From: JAPSGB01 sp963775185
GTDB taxonomy: Bacteria > Myxococcota_A > Polyangia > Polyangiales > Polyangiaceae
DNA length: 64,000 nt
Direction: 5' to 3'
Assembly (NCBI GenBank): GCA_963775185.1
Contig: CAVZIE010000006.1
Location: 1 to 64,000 of the forward strand
In this document: positions 54,429-62,401 of the stretch, one piece after another
Position numbering within the stretch: the first letter of the stretch is position 1
Layout: the number at the start of each line of letters is the position of its first letter
Notes under the pieces: model-generated
Database searches by the model: none
Told to the model about the DNA's origin: nothing
The model's input: the letters and a program-made list of their open reading frames with translations, nothing else
Translations under genes and position numbers: made by a program

Positions 54429-54872
54429 CTACTCCGGCGGCAGGATCAGGAAATGTGCGTTGGCCGTCGCGACGGGCTTGTCGCGATCGTCCTGCCACGC
54501 TTCCACGCGCACGCTTGCCACGCGCCGTCCGTGCTTGGTGACCACGCCCTTGGCGAACGTGTCCACGGGGCGCGCCGAGCGCAGGTACTCGATGGTGATG
54601 CTGATCGTCTTCGGCAAGATCACCGTCTCGGCTTGCCAGAAGAGCTGGAAGACCGCGGTGGACTCGAGCAGCGCGCCGATGGTTCCGCCGTGGAGCGCCG
54701 GCAGGATCGGATTGCCCACGATGTGCGGCGCGAAGGTCAGCTTGCCCAGCGGCTCGCCCTGCGACGTATCGACCCCGATGCCGAGCCACTTCGCGTACGG
54801 GATCGCGTCGGCGACGGCGGCGTAGTCGCCGCTGTCCTTGGCGCGCTCGATCAGCTCGACGATGCTGCTCAC
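54429..54872 (-). CDS. PaaI-like hotdog thioesterase (second of a pair)
   Basis: 147 residues. GTG at 54872 overlaps the TGA of the upstream thioesterase gene (GTGA), so translation is coupled. The hotdog core is IVGNPILPALHGGTIGALLE with SITIEYLRSARPVDTFAKGV and VRVEAWQDDRDKPVATANAH, typical of acyl-CoA thioesterases. The glycine-rich HGG loop is intact. The pair may form a heteromer, since hotdog enzymes work as dimers of double-hotdogs. Confidence 0.8.
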   Translation of the reverse strand: MSSIVELIERAKDSGDYAAVADAIPYAKWLGIGVDTSQGEPLGKLTFAPHIVGNPILPALHGGTIGALLESTAVFQLFWQAETVILPKTISITIEYLRSARPVDTFAKGVVTKHGRRVASVRVEAWQDDRDKPVATANAHFLILPPE

Positions 54873-55357
54873 GGCATGCCCCCGCGGGTCTGCATCGCCG
54901 ATTTTCCGCCTTGGCGGAAGATGATGAACGTGCCGGTAGCCGCCGCGATCGGGTCGTCCGGATCGTCGTGGTAGGCGACCGCGCGCACGAAGCCCACGTT
55001 CTTGGTCGCCTTGATGCACTCGGCGCGACACACGAGATCCTTCGGCGGCACGGCGGGCTTCATGTAGTCGATGCGCAGATCCAACGTGGCGACCGCGGCC
55101 GGAATGCCCAGCTTCATGAACACCGCGCCGCCGCACGCGGCGTCGAGCATGGCGGTGATCGCGCCGCCGTGGAGCACGCCGCTGTCGGGGTTGCCGACGA
55201 GGTGCGGCGCGTAGGGCAGGAGCATGGTCACCACGCCCACGTCGAAGTCGAGGATGCGCAGCCCGAGCGCCTTGTTGTGGGGCACCGCCTCGGTGAAGCC
55301 CTGGTTCATCCGCTCGATCCGGGCGGCCTTTTCGTCGTCGGTCGGCGGGTCGGCCAT
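54869..55357 (-). CDS. PaaI-like hotdog thioesterase (first of a pair)
   Basis: 162 residues, ATG at 55357. The core HLVGNPDSGVLHGGAITAML, followed by DAACGGAVFMKL and LDLRIDYMKPAVPPKDLVCR, matches PaaI-type thioesterases. It is similar in order and length to the downstream gene, with which it shares a four-base stop/start overlap, so the pair probably arose by duplication. Cytoplasmic, no signal peptide. Substrate unknown. Confidence 0.82.
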   Translation of the reverse strand: MADPPTDDEKAARIERMNQGFTEAVPHNKALGLRILDFDVGVVTMLLPYAPHLVGNPDSGVLHGGAITAMLDAACGGAVFMKLGIPAAVATLDLRIDYMKPAVPPKDLVCRAECIKATKNVGFVRAVAYHDDPDDPIAAATGTFIIFRQGGKSAMQTRGGMP

Positions 55358-55480
55358 CGGCCGGAAAGCTACCACGGTTAACGCCGGGGCCCGGGGCGGC
55401 ATGACCGGTCGACAGCGAGGCACGGACCCAGTGGTTTTCGCGCCGTCACGACCCAGAAGAAGGAACAAGGAGCCCCGATC

Positions 55481-55996
55481 ATGCGTTCTCTCAAGATCCT
55501 CCCCGCTTTGCTTGCCGCGTCTCTGCTCGCCGCACCGGTGTTCGCCCAGCCCGCCAACGGCCGGACCCCCGCCGCGGCGCACGCCAAGAAGAGCCCGGCC
55601 GAGCGGGCCGCGAAGCGCGAGACGCGCCGGCTCGAGGCGCTCAAGAAGGCCGGCGTGGACGACGCTCGCGCGCGTCAGGCCGCAGCCACGATGAAGAGCT
55701 TCGACGGCCAGCGCGCGCCGGCGATGAAGCAGACGCGCGACGCCATGAAGAAGCTGCGCGAGCTCAGAAAGGCGAAGTCCAACGACAAGGCGGCGCTGGA
55801 CGCGGCGCGCAAGGCGGTCAAGGCCGGCCGCGACAAGATGAAGGAGATCGGAACGCGCGAGCGGGCGGCCCTGGCGAAGATCCTCAAGCCCGCCGAGATC
55901 GCCAAGCTCGACCAGATGCGCCACGACGGCAAGCGCGGCCACGGCGGCAAGCACCACGGCAAGCACGGGCCGCGCGGACAGGAGAAGCGCGGCTAG
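55481..55996 (+). CDS. Spy/CpxP-like periplasmic protein
   Basis: 171 residues, ATG at 55481, ribosome binding site AGGAG about nine bases upstream. The signal peptide is LKILPALLAASLLAAPVFA. The mature protein is almost all charged helix (RETRRLEALKKAGVDDARAR, AMKKLRELRKAKSNDKAALD, KMKEIGTRERAALAKILKPA), with the LTxxQ-like turn replaced by LKPAEIAKLDQM, and ends in a His/Gly/Lys-rich tail (GKHHGKHGPRG). Similar proteins act as periplasmic chaperones or bind metals; the His tail suggests metal binding. A strong terminator follows at 56073. Confidence 0.72.
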   Translation: MRSLKILPALLAASLLAAPVFAQPANGRTPAAAHAKKSPAERAAKRETRRLEALKKAGVDDARARQAAATMKSFDGQRAPAMKQTRDAMKKLRELRKAKSNDKAALDAARKAVKAGRDKMKEIGTRERAALAKILKPAEIAKLDQMRHDGKRGHGGKHHGKHGPRGQEKRG

Positions 55997-56072
55997 ACCG
56001 GAAACCGTTTCCCCTCCCCGATCGTAGATACAAACAGGACAAGCAAGCACAAGACATCCAGATCCTCCCCCG

Positions 56073-56126
56073 GCGCCCGGCACTGCAGCCACCCCCCTCC
56101 CGTCGCAGTGCCGGGCGCTTTTCTTG
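56073..56126 (+). terminator. Intrinsic terminator after the Spy-like gene
   Basis: A perfect 14-bp stem, GCGCCCGGCACTGC and GCAGTGCCGGGCGC, with an 18-base loop, is followed directly by TTTTCTTG. It lies 77 bases past the stop at 55996. This is the clearest rho-independent terminator in the window. Confidence 0.9.
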
Positions 56127-56127
56127 T

Positions 56128-56150
56128 GTTTGCCGGTCCGGCGCGGAAAC
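56128..56150 (+). repeat. Repeat A copy 14
   Basis: GTTTGCCGGTCCGGCGCGGA, nearly identical to copy 9; placed between the terminator and the ATG at 56170. Confidence 0.9.
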
Positions 56151-56169
56151 ATTGGTAGGCTCGGGCGCC

Positions 56170-57444
56170 ATGACGCCGACCCTGGACGATGTGCGCGCCG
56201 CCGCCGTACGCATCGCGCCCTACGCGAACCGCACGCCGGTCATGACCAGCGCGACCCTCGACGAGATGTCGGGGCGCGCGCTGTTCTTCAAGTGCGAGCT
56301 GTTCCAGAAGGTCGGTGCGTTCAAGTTCCGGGGCGCGTGCAACGCCGTGATGAAGCTGCCCGACGACGTGGCGGCACGCGGCGTGGTGACGCACTCGAGC
56401 GGTAACCATGCCCAGGCGCTCGCGCTCGCCGCCAAGCTGCGCGGCATTCCCGCGCACATCGTCATGCCGACGAACGCGCCACCGGTGAAGCGGCGCGCCG
56501 TCGAGGGCTATGGGGCCATCGTGCACCCGTGCGATCCCACGCAGGCGGCGCGCGAACAAGGCGCGGCGCGCGTCGTCGCCGAGACCGGCGGCACGCTGAT
56601 CGCGCCCTACGATCACCCGGACGTGATCGCCGGCCAGGGCACGATCGCGCTCGAGCTACTCGAGCAAGTGCCGGACCTGGACGCGGTGATCGTGCCCGTC
56701 GGCGGCGGCGGCATGATCTCGGGCATCGCGATCGCGATGCACGGCGCGGCGTCCGCCGTGCGCGTCATCGGCGCCGAGCCCGCCGGCGCGGACGACGCCG
56801 CGCGCAGCAAGGCGAGCGGCCAATGGCAGCCGCAGACGAACCCCGAGACCGTCGCCGACGGCCTGCGCACGAGCCTGGGCGAGCTCACGTGGCCGGTGGT
56901 GCGCGATCTCGTCGAGCGCATCGTCACGGTCGACGAGCCGGCGATCGTCGCCGCCATGCGCCTGGTGTGGGAGCGCATGAAGCTCGTGATCGAGCCGAGT
57001 GCGGCCGTCGGCGTCGCGGTCGCGCTGTCCGACGCGTTCCGCGCCCTGGGCGGGCTCGAGCGCGTCGCCGTCGTGCTTTGCGGCGGCAACGTCGATCTCG
57101 ATCAGTGGGCTGGGCTACGCCGGGATAGCGACGACCACGACCGTGTTGTTGTGATAGCCGTCCAGACGGCTCTGCGTCTGCGCGATCTCGCCGTAGCTCA
57201 TGAAGCCGGCGATGGGCGTGCCCGGGAACACCTCGCGGATCGCCGCGACCTCCTCCGGGTAGCGGTCGCCGAGAGACAAGTCGCGGCACATGCAGCTGAA
57301 CACGAGCACGCCCGCAGCCGGCACGCCGGCGAGCTGCGCGGCGGCGTCGCGCGCGGCGTCGCCGGCGGCGGCGATCATCTGCTGCGGCATTTCCGCGAAC
57401 CACGCACACCGTCGAACCCTCCGGCACCTCACCGGCACAGCTGA
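56170..57444 (+). CDS. Threonine dehydratase/serine racemase-like PLP enzyme
   Basis: ATG at 56170. Residues ~1-315 are a complete fold-type II PLP enzyme: KVGAFKFRGACNAVMKL (PLP Lys in the SFKxRGA-type motif), HSSGNHAQALALAAKL, VPVGGGGMISGIAIAM and VVLCGGNVDLDQW. It deaminates threonine/serine or racemises serine. The frame does not stop at the expected place after VDLDQ but runs ~107 codons antisense to the FIST gene. In another frame a stop occurs at 57128, so one base change near 57100-57115 probably removed the true end. The real protein is likely about 320 residues. Confidence 0.8.
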   Translation: MTPTLDDVRAAAVRIAPYANRTPVMTSATLDEMSGRALFFKCELFQKVGAFKFRGACNAVMKLPDDVAARGVVTHSSGNHAQALALAAKLRGIPAHIVMPTNAPPVKRRAVEGYGAIVHPCDPTQAAREQGAARVVAETGGTLIAPYDHPDVIAGQGTIALELLEQVPDLDAVIVPVGGGGMISGIAIAMHGAASAVRVIGAEPAGADDAARSKASGQWQPQTNPETVADGLRTSLGELTWPVVRDLVERIVTVDEPAIVAAMRLVWERMKLVIEPSAAVGVAVALSDAFRALGGLERVAVVLCGGNVDLDQWAGLRRDSDDHDRVVVIAVQTALRLRDLAVAHEAGDGRAREHLADRRDLLRVAVAERQVAAHAAEHEHARSRHAGELRGGVARGVAGGGDHLLRHFREPRTPSNPPAPHRHS

Positions 57445-58292
57445 GCGCGCCGTCGTCGCATGATCGCGAGCGGCGCGCGCACCCGGACGAGCTCGTCGAA
57501 CAGGTACACGCCCAGCTCGTTCTGGACCAACGTGGCCAGCTGCTTGGCGCTCGCCCCGGGCGGTACGACCATATGCTCGCGATAGGCGTCGAACGCCGGT
57601 CGCCCGTCGATCTCGGACACGACGTTGCCGCTGGCCCGCGTCACGGTCATGCGCGGCGACGCGGCGCGGACACCGTGGCGCACACCGATTCCCCATTTGC
57701 GCGCCGAGAACACGTGGACGGCCGCGCTCGCGCCGGCGACGGCGCGCGACCCCACGCCGACGTAGGTGGAGCGGAGCTTCCCCTCGGCGGCCGCACCCGC
57801 GCCGACGACCAAGTGGTCGGACGGCGCGACCTGGCGCGCGCGCATCACGATCTGCTCGAGCAGCGGCGAGAGCCCGTCACCGAGCAACACCGTGGTCGAG
57901 CAGGTCAGACCGCGCGCCGCGCTGCGATGGATGTCGTCTTCGAGACCGACGCACAGCGCGTCGCAGAGCGCCTGCGCGCCATCGGCGGACTCCGCGAACA
58001 CGACGCGATACGACGCATCGCCGAATGACACGAGAAGGCAGCTCACGCCGCCGTGCGTCGCGCCGTGCTCGCTGATCTCGCCGTACGTGGTGCAACCCAC
58101 GACCTCGGTGTCGGGCAAGGCGCTGCAGGCGGCGTCCAGAGCGACGTCCAGCTTGCGGCTGGCCGAGACGAACAACAGCGCCAACGCAGGCTTCGCGTCG
58201 CCCAGCCAACGCCGCGCCATTGCGACGGCCTCGCCGACGGCACTCGTCGTGTCATCGCTCGTCGCGCGACCGCTGCCGCACAGCGTGATCAT
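57115..58292 (-). pseudogene. FIST-domain sensor protein, two frameshifts
   Basis: ATG at 58292. The first ~275 residues are a FIST_N domain (ALLFVSASRKLDVALDAACS, VVGCTTYGEISEHG, VLLGDGLSPLLEQIV) and the start of FIST_C (DAYREHMVVPPGASAK). The frame then breaks at about 57455: DDGALSCAGEVPEGSTVCVV is in a second frame and AAAGDAARDAAAQLAGVP to FMSYGEIAQ is in a third, beginning near 57390. Both shifts lie within 70 bases. The end matches FIST_C well (VLVFSCMCRDL, FPGTPIAGFMSYGEI). FIST proteins sense small ligands such as amino acids. Its 3' end overlaps the extended PLP enzyme frame. Confidence 0.75.
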
Positions 58293-58410
58293 GGGCCCCC
58301 CTCCAGACCGAGTCGCTTCTTGCTCGTGATTCCAACCGCTGGCGGCAGCGAACCTGCCGCGCCTTCATCATAGAACGGCGGCGACCGGCGCCGACATTAG
58401 TCGGAATCCG

Positions 58411-59811
58411 CTAATCTAGTGGCGGTTCTGGCGCGCCGGAAGGCCTCGGCGCGGCCGGGGCGGACGCCGCCGCGGCCGCCGCTCGCGGCGCGAAATCCTT
58501 CGTGATCCCGGGCAGACCCGGGACGTCGGGCGGCGGCGCTGGCCGCGCCGCCGGCGAGGGCACCGAGTCGGCGGGGCCTGGCAGCAGACCGGCGCGACCG
58601 GCGTCGGCAGCGGGCTCGGTCGCTGGCGGAGCGGCGTCGGACGCCGGCGGCTCGGTCCCCGCGTCCGTCTCGCCGCCTCCGAGCTTGGGCGCCGCGGTGG
58701 GCGGGACGTCGCGATCCATCGCCGGCGTGTTCCAGGCAGGCTCGAGGTAGTCGCGAACGGCGCGCGCGAAGTGCGTGAGGTGCGAGCAGTGCGCGTCCTC
58801 GTCGCGCCCACGGTAGGCCCACACGTGGAATCCTTTCACGTCGACGGTGCCCGTCAGGCCGTACGGTTCGTCGCCGGGATCGTGGGGCGTCACCGTGAGC
58901 CCGAGCTTGGACAGCAGCAGCGCCGACGTCTGCGTCGTGGACGGGTACGTGACCGGGTCGACCTGCGAGTGCGTGAAGATGAAGATCTTCTCGCCCTGCA
59001 GCGCACGCTTCGCGAAATCGAAGATCGGCTGGATGTACGCGCTGTCCGCCGCAGCGACCGAGTGATCGTGCTTGTGCCCCGGCGTCCAACCGGCGTGCAG
59101 CCCGTCGAGCAACACTACAGCGTCGATGCCCTCGTCGCCGTGCTTGAGGATCTCGTTGACCGCGCCGTAGCCCGCGCTCCACGCCGAGAGCGCGAGGTGG
59201 CGGATGTGCGCGCGGTCGTCGCCGCTCTCGGCCTGGAGCGCGTGGGTGATCGAGCGTCGCAGCGTGGGGAACACGTCCGGATTCTGGAACGCGTCCGCGT
59301 AGGGTCCGCTGCCCAGCCCCTTGTCGATGCCGACGAACACCACGCCGCGCGCGACCTGCACCAGGATCTTCCGCGCCGGCTCGTGGCCGTGGAAGTGCAC
59401 GATCACGTCGTAGCCCATGTCGGCGGTGTGCCCGCCCTCCTGCGGCACCAGGATCTGGCCCATCGACACGTTGCGGTATGGCCGGTACGGCCCGAGCCCG
59501 AGCGGGTCGTGCGGGTTGCACTCGTGGAAGCCCTTGCGACGAAGCGCGGCGGTGAGCGGCTCGAGCGTCAGCTTGGCGGGCGCGGCGCTGACCGCAGGCT
59601 TGTCGGGAACGGCGAACCGCGCCAGCCGCGGACCGCGCTTCCCGGAAGCGACACCGACCATCACGACCAGCAGCACGACCACGACGCCGGCCACGCCGAC
59701 GCCGAGCGCGCGCCGGTAGATTCCGAAGTCGCTGGGATGCTCGGGTGCTGCCACGGTGTCCGGTCTAGTGCCGCCGATCGCCTTGGCAAGCAATCCCGAC
59801 GCGCCGGCCAT
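58411..59811 (-). CDS. Membrane-anchored alpha/beta-hydrolase-like protein
   Basis: 466 residues from ATG 59811; GTG at 59754 would start just before the helix. A transmembrane helix (VGVAGVVVVLLVVMVGVASG) is followed by a ~300-residue domain that reads as a hydrolase-like fold: YDVIVHFHGHEPARKILVQV, LALSAWSAGYGAVNEIL (a Ser-containing nucleophile-elbow-like SAGYG), AVVLLDGLHAGWTPG and IFIFTHSQVDPVTYPST. The C-terminal ~110 residues are Pro/Ala-rich and disordered. The HFHGH and DGLHAGW segments occur in other Myxococcota proteins of unknown role. It is downstream of the diguanylate cyclase gene on the same strand. Confidence 0.65.
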   Translation of the reverse strand: MAGASGLLAKAIGGTRPDTVAAPEHPSDFGIYRRALGVGVAGVVVVLLVVMVGVASGKRGPRLARFAVPDKPAVSAAPAKLTLEPLTAALRRKGFHECNPHDPLGLGPYRPYRNVSMGQILVPQEGGHTADMGYDVIVHFHGHEPARKILVQVARGVVFVGIDKGLGSGPYADAFQNPDVFPTLRRSITHALQAESGDDRAHIRHLALSAWSAGYGAVNEILKHGDEGIDAVVLLDGLHAGWTPGHKHDHSVAAADSAYIQPIFDFAKRALQGEKIFIFTHSQVDPVTYPSTTQTSALLLSKLGLTVTPHDPGDEPYGLTGTVDVKGFHVWAYRGRDEDAHCSHLTHFARAVRDYLEPAWNTPAMDRDVPPTAAPKLGGGETDAGTEPPASDAAPPATEPAADAGRAGLLPGPADSVPSPAARPAPPPDVPGLPGITKDFAPRAAAAAASAPAAPRPSGAPEPPLD

Positions 59812-59838
59812 TCCCGTGGTGCGGCATCGCGCCGCCTG

Positions 59839-59862
59839 GACTTTCCCTGGACGCGGAAAGTC
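59839..59862 (-). terminator. Hairpin between diguanylate cyclase and hydrolase-like genes
   Basis: A perfect 8-bp stem GACTTTCC/GGAAAGTC with an eight-base loop lies 15 bases past the cyclase stop and 28 bases before the next start. No clear T-run follows. It could attenuate read-through or be a regulator site. Confidence 0.35.
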
Positions 59863-59876
59863 GCAGCACCTCTGGA

Positions 59877-60857
59877 TCAGGACGTGGCGCCGTAGCGGAA
59901 CGGCACGACATTCGAGTCGCTGGAGGACCGCCAGTCCTCGCGCTGCGCCAGCACCGCGCGATCGCGCCCGGATTCCTTGGCGCGGTACAGCGCCCGATCC
60001 GCGGCGGCCAACAGCTCCGCGGCATCGGCGGCGGCGTGGCCGAGCGTCGAGGCGACGCCCACGCTGGCGGTGACGCTGATGGGCGCCGCGCCGGGGAGCG
60101 CGACGCTCGAGCCCCGAAGCCGGGTGCGCAGTCGCTGGGCGACGCGCAGCGCGGCGTCTTCTTCGCACTCCGGCATCACGACCATGAACTCCTCGCCGCC
60201 GAAGCGCGCCACGGCGTCGTACACCCGCATCGCGCCCCGGAAGCGCGAGGACGCCTCGCGCAGCACCGCGTCGCCCGACGCATGGCCATACGTGTCGTTG
60301 ACGCGCTTGAAGTGGTCCAGATCGATCATCATCACGCTGAGCGGCGCGCCCGAGCGGCGGGAGCGGGCGAGCTCCTCGTCCAGGCGCTCGAGGCCCGAAG
60401 CACGGTTCGGCAACCCCGTCAGCGCGTCGTGCATGGCGGCGAAGCGCATCTTCTCGCGGGCCTCGATCAGCTGCTCCTGCAGCTCGACGATGCGCTGCCC
60501 GGCGCGCAGCCGCACCTTGAGCTCGAGCGGGTTGCACGGCTTGACGATGTAGTCGTCCGCGCCGGCTTCCAACCCGGCGATGATGTCGTTCTTGTTGTCC
60601 TTGGCCGTGAGCAACACGACGAACACGTACGGCTCGGGGGGCCGCTGGCGAATCTGGCGCGCGATGTCGATGCCGTCCATCCCCGGCATGATCCAGTCGA
60701 GCAGCGCGACGCGGATGTCGCGGTCCGTCTCCAGCGCCCGCATGGCCTCCGTGCCGTCGCGGGCGACCACGACCTCGTAGCCCCAGCCGCGAACCCAGCG
60801 CTCGACCAACGTTCTGGCGATCGGCTCATCGTCGGCGAGTAGCAGTTTCAACAGCAT
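59877..60857 (-). CDS. Response regulator with GGDEF diguanylate cyclase output
   Basis: 326 residues, ATG at 60857. The receiver domain has Asp10/Glu11, phosphoacceptor Asp54 (VALLDWIMPGMDG), and Lys106 in DYIVKP. A helical linker (LQEQLIEAREKMRFAAMHD) leads to the GGDEF domain with DALTGLPNR, MIDLDHFKRVNDTYGHASGD and the active loop GGEEF (220-224). The inhibitory RxxD site is present as RVYD, five residues before GGEEF, so c-di-GMP feedback is expected. This is a PleD/WspR-like enzyme making c-di-GMP when phosphorylated; no histidine kinase gene is adjacent. Confidence 0.93.
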   Translation of the reverse strand: MLLKLLLADDEPIARTLVERWVRGWGYEVVVARDGTEAMRALETDRDIRVALLDWIMPGMDGIDIARQIRQRPPEPYVFVVLLTAKDNKNDIIAGLEAGADDYIVKPCNPLELKVRLRAGQRIVELQEQLIEAREKMRFAAMHDALTGLPNRASGLERLDEELARSRRSGAPLSVMMIDLDHFKRVNDTYGHASGDAVLREASSRFRGAMRVYDAVARFGGEEFMVVMPECEEDAALRVAQRLRTRLRGSSVALPGAAPISVTASVGVASTLGHAAADAAELLAAADRALYRAKESGRDRAVLAQREDWRSSSDSNVVPFRYGATS

Positions 60858-60919
60858 TCCCCGGTAAGCACGGGCATCCCCGGCAGCTGTGGATACGGCC
60901 GCGTGCGGGCGGCACTTCA

Positions 60920-62362
60920 GTGCCGCCTGGTGATTTCCCGCGACCCGGCGATACCGCGCCGAGCCGGCAGAATCCTCGGGAAGCGGCGGCGGCCCTGGAC
61001 TACGCTGCGCGGACCTTGCTCCGCTCGCTGCGCGCCCTGCTGATGTTCTGGACGATTTTCGCGTCCTATGGGCTGCAGTGGATGCTGGCGAAGGTGCTGG
61101 GGGCGCGGCGCCTCAAGTCCCGGCTGGAACGCGTGCACCGGGCCAACGCCCGGCGCCTGGTCCACGGCTTCGTCAAGCTGCGCGGCGTCTTCATCAAGGT
61201 CGGGCAGGTGCTGAGCGTGATCGGCACGTTCCTGCCGCCGGCCTACGGCGAGGAGCTCGAGACGCTGCAGGACCAGGTGCCGCCCCGGCCGTTCCGCGAG
61301 GTGGAGGGCCGGCTGAAAGAGGCCCTCGGTGAGCACCCGCTCGAACACTTCGCCGAGTTCGATCACCACGCCCTGGCCGCCGCGTCCCTCGCCCAGGTGC
61401 ACCGCGCCCGGCTGAAAGACGGCCGCGCCGTCGCGGTCAAGGTGAAGTACCCGGGCATCGAGATGCTGATCAAGCGCGACCTGGGCGTCTTGCGCTCGAT
61501 CCTGCCGATCGTCGGCAAGCTGATCGTCGTGTCGCGCATGGACCGCGTGCTCGAACAGCTCACGCAGATGCTGGCGCACGAGACGGACTACGCCAACGAG
61601 CGCAAGAACATCGAGCGCATGCGCGAGATCTTCAAGGACCGCGACGACGTGGTCGTGCCGGACGTGATCGACGAGCTGACGAATGCCGGCGTGCTCGTCA
61701 TGAGCTTCGAAGAAGGCACCAAGATCAACGATTTCTCGACGCTAGAGGCCCAGGGCATCGACACCGAGGCCGTCGCGCGCCTGCTCGTCGACTGCTACTT
61801 CAAGATGCTGTTCGAGCGGCGCGTGTTCCACGCCGATCCGCATCCGGGAAACTTCCTGGTCCGCCCCGGCCCGACGCTCGTGATCCTCGACTACGGCGCC
61901 GTCGAGGAAGTCACGCCGGCACTTGCCGAAGGCATGCAGATGGTCGTGCTCGGCGCCATCACACGCAACGACGAGCAAATCCTGGAGGGCCTCGAGCGCA
62001 TGGGGTTCGTCGCCGAGGACGGCGACAAGGACCTGCTCGCCAGCGTCGGACGGGAGTACCTGAAGGTGCTCTCGGACGTGAAGATCCGGGACTTTTCCAA
62101 GATCGATCGCAAGGCCGTCGAGCAGCTGTCGGGCTTCCAGCAGACGCGCGGCAAGCTCCGCGAGATCATGCGCAGCGTGGAATATCCGGAGGGCTACTTC
62201 TACGTCGAGCGCACCCTCGTGCTCTTGTTCGGGCTCGCCGGCCAGCTCGCCCCGAAGACCGGCCTGCCCGGCCTGGTGCTGCCGTTCGCGTCGCAGGCGT
62301 TCCTGGTGATGGCCGCGTCGAAGAACCCGCCGCCCGCCAACGAGGCCCCCGCGACCTCCTGA
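60920..62362 (+). CDS. ABC1/UbiB-family atypical kinase-like protein
   Basis: 480 residues from GTG 60920. Key UbiB motifs are present: the KxGQ segment VFIKVGQVLSVIGTFLPPAY, the Ala-rich nucleotide loop LAAASLAQVHRARLKDGRAV with VAVKVKYPGI, the ExD segment LAHETDYANERKN, and the catalytic loop FHADPHPGNFLVRPG with VILDYGAVEEV. A C-terminal hydrophobic pair (VLLFGLAGQLAPKTGLPGLV) may anchor it. UbiB members support quinone synthesis by ATPase activity. Residues 11-17 (DTAPSRQ) come from repeat A, so the true start may be further in, before RTLLRSLRALLMFWTIF. Confidence 0.85.
   Translation: MPPGDFPRPGDTAPSRQNPREAAAALDYAARTLLRSLRALLMFWTIFASYGLQWMLAKVLGARRLKSRLERVHRANARRLVHGFVKLRGVFIKVGQVLSVIGTFLPPAYGEELETLQDQVPPRPFREVEGRLKEALGEHPLEHFAEFDHHALAAASLAQVHRARLKDGRAVAVKVKYPGIEMLIKRDLGVLRSILPIVGKLIVVSRMDRVLEQLTQMLAHETDYANERKNIERMREIFKDRDDVVVPDVIDELTNAGVLVMSFEEGTKINDFSTLEAQGIDTEAVARLLVDCYFKMLFERRVFHADPHPGNFLVRPGPTLVILDYGAVEEVTPALAEGMQMVVLGAITRNDEQILEGLERMGFVAEDGDKDLLASVGREYLKVLSDVKIRDFSKIDRKAVEQLSGFQQTRGKLREIMRSVEYPEGYFYVERTLVLLFGLAGQLAPKTGLPGLVLPFASQAFLVMAASKNPPPANEAPATS
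60949..60972 (-). repeat. Repeat A copy 15, near the start of the UbiB-like gene
   Basis: GATACCGCGCCGAGCCGGCA, one change in the core; translated as DTAPSRQ if the GTG start at 60920 is used. Confidence 0.65.
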
Positions 62363-62383
62363 TGCCGGTCCGGCGCGGAACCC
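62361..62383 (+). repeat. Repeat A copy 16
   Basis: GATGCCGGTCCGGCGCGGAA overlapping the TGA stop of the UbiB-like gene, in the short gap before a convergent gene. Confidence 0.85.
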
Positions 62384-62401
62384 CGCGGAGCGCCAGTCCC
62401 G

